DNA of 64,000 nucleotides from CAZSDU01 sp963662525 (GTDB lineage Bacteria; Bacteroidota; Bacteroidia; Bacteroidales; FEN-979), in assembly GCA_963662525.1 (NCBI GenBank), contig OY759717.1, positions 2,976,001 to 3,040,000 on the forward strand. The letters are read 5' to 3'. The notes under the pieces are model-generated. The model was not told the origin of the DNA, did no database searches, and saw nothing but the letters and a program-made list of their open reading frames with translations. Both the position numbers and the translations under genes were made by a program. This document shows positions 45,461 to 55,900 of this stretch, one piece after another. Position 1 is the stretch's first letter. The number at the start of each line of letters is the position of its first letter.

Positions 45461-46558
45461 TTAGTAAAAGACCGGGCAATCGAGAGGATCGGAGTTGCCT
45501 CGTGATCTTCCGGCAGGTCCGAAACTTCGGCTGCCACCAAAAATGGATAGCTTATCAAATTCAAGAACCAGGCTGATTTCATGGGCGCCCCCGGTACCCA
45601 TCATAGCTCCGGAGACAGGAATATCGTAACTGTATAAAAACTTGGCACTGAAATTTTCTGAAAACATATACCGAAACCCTGCCAGAACCACAATAGCATT
45701 TGAAGGCGTTCCTGAAAGCGTTCCTTTATACCATCCCCCAAGGTAAATATTGTATTTCAACAGGGTTAGCCCTGCCTGAAGGGTATTGAGTTTGCTCTGG
45801 CTGATGAAAAGAATTCCCGGATTTATCTTCAAGGGGTCACCACCTCCATGTGAAGAAATACCGGAAGATGATAATTCTCCTGTTGCAATAATCAAATCAG
45901 CATGTGCAATCCATTTCCTTGGAAGTGGTGAAGAGCCTGTAGTAAGAAATGATTCATCGGGTTGGAAAATATGATCGACCGAAAAGCCAAAGGTGCTATT
46001 CAGGCTGTTATTTTCATTGGCATATTGCAGGACGCCCCCAGCCGCAAAGTCAGGATAAACTTTTTTATTGGCATCCGGTGCAATGAACTCAGATTGATAT
46101 ATGTTGCCGTATCTTTCATCAAACTGATCCGTGAAAACGAAATCATCCCAGTTGACCGTTTTTTGCCTGACACTTGCCTTAATTCCAACCTGGCTGACGA
46201 GGAATCCGGTTATCGGGATACGGACACCGAGGTTTAGTGCAACTTCCAGATTATGTATAAAACCTACTCCTTCGTTATCTGAATTTACCATTAAACCTAT
46301 CCCACCGGAGCCAGGAAGGTTACGATCACCAAGATCTGCGGAAAAAAAGTAAGCCTTGTAATCAGTTGGCAGGTTGGGCCATTGATCCCTGAAGTTAAAT
46401 CTTACCCTCAAGCCTGTTCCGATCCCTGTAAGGGCTGGGTTGTAACTGGTAGGCATGCTGAAATACTGCGAGAATATGGGATCCTGACCAGATGCCTGAA
46501 TGAATAAACAAGTATTGCATAGGATCAGGCATGCCGTGATGAGGAATTTATTTTTCAT
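45461..46558 (-). CDS. PorP/SprF family type IX secretion membrane protein
   Basis: Outer-membrane protein of 365 residues: signal peptide (ending QASGQD), then the family opening QDPIFSQYFSMPTSYNPALT and GLRVRFNFRDQWPNLPTDYK, and a 14-strand-like barrel (GGIGLMVNSDNEGVGFI, LVSQVGIKASVRQKTVNWDD). PorP/SprF proteins act with the T9SS and are usually encoded next to large type B substrates, which they help export or hold on the surface. That is the case here: the gene follows the giant PKD protein by 15 bases on the same strand. Confidence 0.93.
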   Translation of the reverse strand: MKNKFLITACLILCNTCLFIQASGQDPIFSQYFSMPTSYNPALTGIGTGLRVRFNFRDQWPNLPTDYKAYFFSADLGDRNLPGSGGIGLMVNSDNEGVGFIHNLEVALNLGVRIPITGFLVSQVGIKASVRQKTVNWDDFVFTDQFDERYGNIYQSEFIAPDANKKVYPDFAAGGVLQYANENNSLNSTFGFSVDHIFQPDESFLTTGSSPLPRKWIAHADLIIATGELSSSGISSHGGGDPLKINPGILFISQSKLNTLQAGLTLLKYNIYLGGWYKGTLSGTPSNAIVVLAGFRYMFSENFSAKFLYSYDIPVSGAMMGTGGAHEISLVLEFDKLSIFGGSRSFGPAGRSRGNSDPLDCPVFY

Positions 46559-46573
46559 GATTTTCCCTTTCCA

Positions 46574-46905
46574 TTACCTGATCAGCGTTACATTTCCCAT
46601 TGTTGATGCCGTGCCTTTCCCGATACTGGATCCTTCCCATGGTTTCCCATCTTTAAAGGTGGCATTGATTTTCCACAAATAGCTCCCCTGTGGCATCAGT
46701 TCTCCATTAAAGGTGCCATCCCAACCTTCAACGGGTCTTCCCTTATCATCCAAGGTCATGGACTCCCATAATTGATGGCCGGCTATGTCGAAAACCTGAA
46801 CATGATATTGCTCAAGGTTAAGTCCTATGGGTTTAAACAATCTGACTTTATAAATGACATTAGTCGGAGAAAATGCATTAGGGACAAAGAGATTATGGAA
46901 CATGA
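46574..46905 (-). other. T9SS type B sorting domain of the giant protein
   Basis: The last ~110 residues: FVPNAFSPTNVIYKVRLF, a central HVQVFDIAGHQLWES strand and GWDGTFNGELMPQGSYLWKI. This is the CHU_C-type signal that directs export through the T9SS with PorP/SprF partners. Confidence 0.9.
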
Positions 46906-49900
46906 ATTCATAATCAAAAATAGTAGTGTCGGAACAGTTATTCGAGGCCCAGGAAACTAAACGGATCGTATATAAACCGTCAGTCTGGTAAGTTACGATT
47001 GGGTTTTCCTGAGTAGAATGTGAGCCATTTCCAAAATCCCAGGAATAGTTAACCGCGTTTTCTGAATTATTGTTGAGGCGAATTTTACCTGTCATGTCAT
47101 CGATATTTTCCTCAATGGTAAAAGCGCTCAATGGAGATTCAAGAACATCCACACTTTTTGTGAGGGTGTCGGAACATCCTGTTTGATCTTTTATTTTAAG
47201 GAAAACAGCGTATTGTCCCGCTGAAGCATAGGTATGAATTGGATCCTGAATAATAACCGTATCACGAGGGTTCAAAGGATCATGAAATGCCCACTGCCAT
47301 GATTCAATGATGGTATCTCCCGGGATAGAATTATCGGTAAAGAACACATGATCACGGGAACAGGCTACTGATTGAGAAAAATCCGCTTTGGGTAAATGGT
47401 TTACCCTTGCGTCTTTTCTTATGGTATCCGCACAGCCAATCCTATTGCCAACGATGAGCATCGCATGATATTTGCCTGCAGAAGAATAAAGATGGTCAGG
47501 GTTAATCAGGGTACTGGTATCTCCGGGAGCAGGCATTGTCTCTCCAAATCGCCAGAAAGTGCTTGTGATGGAGACTCCGTTACTATCAGAAAGATTGATG
47601 AACCGGCTGGTATCGCCAAAACAAACAGGTATAACGCTGAATGCGGCTGTTGGTGATGTCTTCACGAAAACCAAATGGCGTGAGGTGTCGCGAATGGAAA
47701 CTCCTTCATTGGTAGAAGTCACAACAAGAATGATCTCATATTCACCCGGATTCTCATAAGTATGACTGAGTGTGGATGTGTAGTTCTGATAGCTTGTATC
47801 CCTGCCGTCGCCAAAAAACCATTGCCAGTCATTTATCAGGCTGACCGGTGCCGAGCTGTCGAATAGTGAAACTGGCTGACGGGTGCACTTCTGGGTATCC
47901 ATCTCCGAAAAGGTAGCAGCGATGCATGAAACCAGGATCGGCCTGGAATAAATGTTCCTGCATCCATGGGCATTGATAGCTGTCAGACTGACGTTATAAT
48001 TTCCAAACCCGGTGTAAGGATGAGAAACAGTGGTCAGGAATGGAGGAGTTTCAGTTAAGGTGCTTCCATCCCCGAATTGCCATATCAGTGTATCAACGGT
48101 AACTCCGCTTCCGGTCGAACGATTATGGAAAAGGGCGATGGTATCGCAGTAAGGTATTGTATCAAAAATAAAATCAGCGATGGGACCAGGATGCACTATT
48201 ACTTCTTTATAAATACTATCATAGCAATTATTGATATTATATGCCAATAATTTTACAATATAGGTGCCAGGGCTGGAATACTGATGAGTCGGAGCGTATA
48301 AGGTCGAAGAATTGTAAGTTCCGCTGCCAGGTTCCCCGAAATTCCATTTCAGATCATGCAGGGTGTCTCCATGGGCCAGATTCTGAGGAATGAATTGTGT
48401 TGGTGTGCCTACACAAACTGCATCTGCCATGAAAGTGTAGTTAAACCCAGGGTTCACATATACATCCTTAACGAGGGTATCGGTGCATCCATTGGCATCA
48501 GTTATTATCAGTGTCACAGAATAAATGGTATCCGTTTGCGGGAATGTATACGCCGGATTTGCGGCTGTTGAATAAGATCCATTCTCGAAAATCCACAGCC
48601 ATCCGGTCACCGGAACTCCTGCTGTGATGGAATGGTCGGAGAAAGTAACCCGCCCCTTGGGACAAAATGTGCTGAAGGAAGAGAAATCCGCTTCAGGGCG
48701 AGGATAGATGATAACAGGAACCTCCAGGCTATCAGAGCAACCCACGGTATTTTTCACCTTCAGTTTTACAATAAAGGTTCCCGGGCTGGAATAGACATGT
48801 GTGGGGTTTTTAAGATTGGAAGTATCTCCGTCACCAAAATCCCAATGCCATTGGTAGATGGAACCTACGTTCGTCCACGATTCATCCTGGAAGGATACCA
48901 TCGAGCTTACACAATGCCCCGTATAGCTGAATAAGGCGTGAGGAGATTCATAAACCAGGACATACTGAGTAGTATCTCCCTGGCAATTCATGGAATTTGT
49001 TACATTCAGGCTGACATTATAGCTTCCTGACTCCTGGTATGTATGGGTAGGGTTTTTTTCATTTGATGTTGATCCATCGCCAAAATCCCAGTTCCAGGTG
49101 AGCAGGGTCCCTGAATTTGCAACGGAGAGGTCGGTGAAATGCGTAACACTTCCTTTGCAGACAGTATCTGCAGAAAATGCGACTGACGGGATTCCATTAA
49201 TGTCGATCGTTTTCTCTATGGTATCGCTGCAATTATTTACATTCCTGATTATCAGCTGTACAGTATAACTGCCGGAAAGCTGATAGACGTGGGTTGGATT
49301 TTTTAAACTGGAAGTGTTGTTTACTCCTGAGGCCGGATCTCCGAAATTCCAGTTCCAGGCAATAATCTGGGTTCCTCCGTTCGGTTGTGAAAGATCCTGG
49401 AATGAAATCGGAGAACCATTGCAACGGTTGCTGGAATAATCGAAGTTAGCCAGTGGAGAAGCTCCGACTGTAACGGTATGGCTTGAAGTAGCCCAGCAGC
49501 TATCGCTTGATTGAACCGAAAGGCTGGCCATGAAATTTCCGGGGTTAGTATAGATATGTGTGGTGTTCTGTGGATCGGGAAACAAAATTGTCTGAGAATT
49601 TCCATCTCCAAAATTCCAGATCCATTTGACAAGGTAACCATTCAGGGCAAAACTCAGGTCGGAGAAACTCACGGCGGAACCGGAACAATTCCCAATAGAA
49701 TTGCTGAATCCGGCCATCGGAGCAGGAGAAACAATGACCTGCTGACTCACGGAATGTGTGCACCCTCCCGTATTTGTAACCGTGAGGGTCGCCAGATGAT
49801 TTCCTGAAGCAGAATATAAATGATCTGGATTCTGAATATGGGAATGAGCAGAACCATCTCCGAAATCCCAGTCCCACGAAGTAATAATACCGGCGTTGGC

Positions 49901-52900
49901 AACCGACTCATCGGTAAATTGTGTGGAGGTGCCCAAGCAGATGGTATCGGCTGTGAAAATCGCCTGTGGTCGAGCCTTCACGGTAATGGTTTTTATCGAA
50001 GAACTATCGCATCCATTGGCCGTCGATACAATGAGTTCCACCAGGTAATCCGCTGCTGTACTAAAGAGGTGAACAGGGTTTTTCAGATGTGAGATGTTAT
50101 TTGTTCCTGAACCGGGATCTCCGAAGTTCCATAGCCATTCAGTAATCACACCACCGCCATTGGATTGGGAAAGATCGGTGAATGCAATGAACTCATTTGC
50201 ACAGGGATTTCCATAATCAAAATTAGCAATCGGTGAAGGATCAATGTTGATTGGGCGAATTTTTGTGGAAGTACATTGCTGGTTATTGGTTACAGTTAAC
50301 GTTATTGTATATGGTCCGGGAATCAGGTAGGTGTGCTGAACATTGGGATTATCCGGATAATTTATGGTTATGCTTTGTCCATCTCCAAAGTCCCAGTGCC
50401 ATTGCACCAGGTAAGTATTCGATGGTGAATAGGAATGATCAGTAAACGAAATCATATCACCATCACATACAGGGGCAGAATTTGAAAATAATGCTGTTGG
50501 CAGATGTCCGATAACAACCTGGTGGGTTAATATTTTAATACAACCGTTAAGATTGGTCGCCGTTAAAGTTACCTGATAAGTATCTGCATACGGATACAAA
50601 TGTGTGGGTTCAACAGGGGAATTAAAGGTTTCCGTAATTCCATCACCATAATTCCATACCCATTGCGCCACATTAACTACATCCGGCCCCTGTAGATGGA
50701 ATTGAGTCAGTATCCCTTCACAGGTCGGATCACTCGTAAAATCAACAACGGGTTTTAAAAGAATTACAACTTCAACATTATCCTGGAAAAGGGTCTGGCA
50801 GGAGGTAGATGGTCGTACCGCAAGAACTGTGTAGGTTCCAGGCGCAGTTCTCATTCCGAAACTAATGGGTGCATTGTTGCCGGTCATTGGCATTCCGGAA
50901 GGAATTCCTTCAAGCAGCAACTGGTAACTGACTCCTGTTTGAGAATTTTCAAGTCCGATTTCAACTCCTGTTCCTCCTTCGCAATACCCCCCGTTATTTG
51001 TCGCTGTCATTTGATACTCCAATGGATTCGGTAGCGCAAGGACAGTCAGGGAGGATGTTCCGAAACTGCCTGTACAATAAAGGTCTTCCACCTCCACCAG
51101 AGAATAAGTTGTTGTTATTGTGGGATAAACAGTAGTAGTATAGGGAGAAACGGGAATATTGCTGACGGGATAATTTTGCGTTCCATCAGAATAGGTTATC
51201 GACCAGGGTGGAGTCCCGGTCAGGTTAAAAGACAGGGTTACTGGCAATCCTTCGCAAACCGTAGCAGGACCTGTAATGGAAGCTGTCGGAGGAGTTCTGA
51301 GATCTATCCTGACATTATCTGTTGATAACTGGGACTGACATTCCAATTGTCCATTTACGGTCAGGTTAAGGATGACATAACCAGCAGTAATATCTGCAGG
51401 GCCAGGAGTATATAAAGGGTTCAGTATGGTTTCCTGGTCAAAATTTCCATTTCCATTTGTCGTCCACAGAATAGAGGAATAGTTTGTCGCAGAACCGTTC
51501 AACTGAATGGCAACGTATGGGCAGGACAGCATATCATTTCCTGCAGAAACCATTGGCATGGGTTGAAAATCAAGGACCATTTGATCTGATTTTGTTTGAA
51601 GAATACAGGTATTCGTCCCATAGGCCATAAGCGTAAGGGTCGCGTTCCCATTCAGCAGATCTGCCGGGCCGGGATCATAGGTTCCGATCAGGGAAATTGG
51701 ATTACTGAAAATCCCATCGCCTGAGGAGGACCAGGAAAGGGTACTGTAGTTTTGAGCTGAACCGTTTAAATTAAATACCTGGTTTGCACATATGGTTGCA
51801 TCCGTTCCGGCATTAACACTGGCAAGTTTGTCAATATGAAGAACCAATTGATCTTCATCTGTCATGGATGAACATTCAGTAATACCATAGGCTGTTAATG
51901 TCAGAATGACGCTGCCATTCTGTATGTCCAATGGCCCAGGCGTATAGATAGCTGTAAGTAACGCGGCATTGTCAAAAGCCCCATCTCCACCTGTACTCCA
52001 AAGGAATGACCCAGCATGAAGAACATTACCGGATACCTGATAGTTCAGGTTTTCGCATACGGTAGCATCATTGCCAGCGTTTGCAACCGGCAATGGAATT
52101 ATAGTCAGGGCCATTAAATCAGTTGAAAGCTCATTTTGACAAGGGTCAATTCCAACTGCAGTTAAAATCAAATTCACCATTCCTGTCAATTTATCATTCG
52201 GACCTGGTGTATATACCGGATTGAGTATGTCAGCATGATCGAATTGTCCGTCGCCTGAACTCGCCCAGGATACTGATGACTGGAATTGGGCTGACCCGGT
52301 TAAAGATAAAAGTTCTGATGCACATATAATGGCATCTGGTCCTGCATTACTGATAGGTTTAGATTGAAAAGTAACAATCATAGATGCCTGTGCTGTGGCA
52401 TAGGAGCAGGCCGGTGTTCCGTGTGCAGTCAATGTGAGGGTCACAGTCCCCGCCAGCAAATCCAGCGTCCCGGGGGTGTAAACAGGGTCAAGTATGCCTG
52501 CATCAGAAAATGTCCCATCTCCCGATTGTGTCCAAAGTAAGGTGGAATAATTAAATGCTTCCGCCTGAAGGGGGATTGGATAGGAGGTGCAGCTTATCAG
52601 ATTTGGTGTGAGATTCACTATCGGGCCTGCAGAAATATTGACTACCCCAGTCATTGAACTTATGCAGTTTGTCGTTGCATTGGTTGCCAGGATTGCATAA
52701 TCTCCTTCAGTTTGTGGACCAAAAATAAGCGGTGATCCTGTTCCTGGCAAAGGAGTGCCAATGGGGCTGCCATTTTTCATCAGTTGATAGGTCGTTCCGT
52801 TTTCTGACCCCGACAAACCAATGATGGTGGGTGAACAATTTGCACCAGCAGGAGTAATATTAAATGCCAGTGGCAAAGGCAGAATTGTCACATTACCTGA

Positions 52901-55900
52901 CATAATATGGTCACAAAGCGAAAGTAAATTAACGCCACGGATCGTATATATGCCGTTCAGAAATTGAGCGCCGAATTGTAGTATCGTTCCTGATCCCGAG
53001 AGGGTTTGAACAACAATACCATCCCTTAATAATTCATAGGTGACCCCTGTTTCTGAGCCATTTAAAATAAGCTCTGTGCCCGCACACTGAGGACCCTGAG
53101 GTTGCATGCTGTAAATTGTCGGTCTGGGATATAAATCCGTGGCCCCGTTCATAGTTGCTGCACAGTTTGTCGTTCCATAAACGGCTTCGACCGTGTAATT
53201 TCCCGGATCATTCTGGATACCAAAAGTAATTGCATCCCCGGTTCCGGGAATGGGTCCGGCCACAATCTGCCATCCATCCCTGAATAAGGAATAATTTACT
53301 CCTGGTTCTGAATCGTCTAATCCTATAGGCATTCCGGCGCAGCTAATACCATTCGGGAGAATATTAAACAGTGAGGGCGATTCAAAGATGGTCAGATGTC
53401 CATCCATCTGAGATTCGCAGAGTGTGGACGGGACCACCGCAGTAATAGTATAAGTTCCTGAAGTATAATAAGTGCCAAATACCAGTGGTTGTCCATTCCC
53501 GGTAAGTGTATTAAGCACAACTGACCCATTATAGATTAAACGGTAGATGATCCCGCCTTCAGACCCGTTCAGCCGGACGAGTGCCCCTGAACATGTTTCT
53601 TCATTTGGAATGATCGTATATACGACAGGTGGAATTTCGATGGTCGCACTGCCGTCCATCCATGAATAGCAATTGGTCGAAGTATTGAATGCAATCACCC
53701 GATATATACCTGGTAAAGTTTGTGGCCCGAAATCAAGTGCGGCTCCAGTACCGCTTATGGGTGTTCCGACATTGATGATGTCATTTCGTCGCAATTGATA
53801 AAGGATCCCCGCTTCCGATGAAGAAAGGATAACTGAAGTGCCAGGACAGATAATTCCCGGAGGATTGACAGTATAAATCTGAGGGGCTGGAAGAATAATC
53901 GTCGTCCCTGTCATTAATGTCTGGCAGTTTGTCGTTGCATTCACTGCGATAATCGTATAGGTTCCGGGAGTATACTGCTGGCCGAAGCTTAACAATTCTG
54001 TTACTCCTGTTCCTGGGACGACTACAACAGTTGTTGTTCCGCGCCGCAATTCATAATTTATACCCAGTTGAGAACCGTTCAGGAAAATTTCTATGCCAGG
54101 ACAAGTATTCCCTGAAGGAACGATTTGATAAGCAACTGGTAAAGGATATTCCACGACTACTGCATCGCCACTCATCATCTCTTCAACCCCGGTGGAAATG
54201 TTTATTCCTTTTATGGTATATGTTCCTGCTGTTTCAATCAGGCCGAATGAAAGTATATTTCCGGTACCCAGCAAAAATCCTGCATAATCACCATTATGTA
54301 ACAGTTCATAACGTATTCCTATTTCAGATCCACTTAACCCGATTTCAACTCCGGGTTGTCCATAGCAACGTTGTCCTCCCCCGATTACATTAAATACTGT
54401 TGGAAGAGGGTTGACAATGACTGTAGCACTTCCCTGCATTTCAACTGCACACGATGTCAGAGGATTTATACCCTGAACTACATAGGTACCCTCCAATGTT
54501 TGATTTCCGAAGGTAATTTCATTCCCTGTGCCAGGAATGCCTGGGAGAGGAGTAATATATACCGGACCAAGCATCAGCCGATAATTGATTCCAGCCTGTG
54601 ACCCGGAAAGACCAATGGGGACACCAACGCCACCTTGAGGATAAGAACCCCCACCAGTTACTGAGAATAAGGTGGGTAAGGGTAAAATAATGACGTTGAC
54701 ACTGCCGTTCATGGTGCTTTGACAATCAGTTGATGTATTGGTAGCTATTACAGTATAATTGAAAGCAGCAGTATGCAACCCGAATGAAATAGCACTCCCG
54801 GTTCCTGAAACGGGGGGGCCAAATGGTAAGCCTCCACGGTAAAGCTGGTAATTTATTCCACTCTGGGAATTATTCAGACCTATTTCAACACCCGATTCAC
54901 CGGCACAGTAAGAACCGCCTCCAGTTAGATTGTAAATCGCAGGTAAAGGGTTAACAGTAACAACTGCAGTTGAAGAAACCATATTATAACCATCACTGAC
55001 TTCAACGATATAATCAGTGTTCACGATAGGATTTGCGATTGGATTTTGAATCGATGATAAAAACCCCGGTGGATTTGAGGTCCAGGAATAATTATAGGTT
55101 TCTGATCCTCCGGAAACAACAGCATTTAATTGTATCGTTGTTCCATTGTTGCATATAACATCAGGAATAGCGCTGGTCGTAACGCTTAAAGGATCTCCAT
55201 TCAGAAAAACCCACATATTATCTGAACTGTTACAGCCCTTTTGATCGGTCACCGTAAATGTAAATTCTGTGTTTGCATATAAATTTTTTGTTGCAGGATT
55301 TTGCAGACCTGTTTGACCAGTTGCGATACTGCTTGCCGGAGACCAAAGATAAATAAAGGGAGGAGTGCCGCTTAAAGCGACACCTGAAAGGGTTGTATTG
55401 GTGCCATAAGCAATACTCTTATCAGGACCTGCAATGGAGGTTGGTACGGGATTTCTGACAACACTGACTGTACCGGTCATATTTTCCTGGCAGCCAGTAA
55501 TGGTATTGGTTGCCCTGACTGAATAAGTGCCTTCCGTAGTAAAATCCCCAAAATCCAATGCTGAACCAGTGCCGGGAACTGCGGTCCCTACAGAGCTTAT
55601 TCCCCTATATAATTGGTAGTCTACATTGAGTTGAGAATTAAAAAGTCCGACAGGGACACCAATTCCACCGCTGCAATATTCCCCTCCACCTGTCACCTGA
55701 TACGCAAGAGGTAATAGGTTTACAGTCACCGTTACTGAGCCAGTTGCCGAAGTATATCCATCATTGACTGAAACCGTGTAGACCGTTGTCACCACCGGAG
55801 TTGCATCAGGTGTTGCAGAAGGAGAACCAAATCCGATAGGGACTGATGACCAGGTGAAATTATATGTTCCTGAACCACCACTGGCATTGGCATTCAAGTG

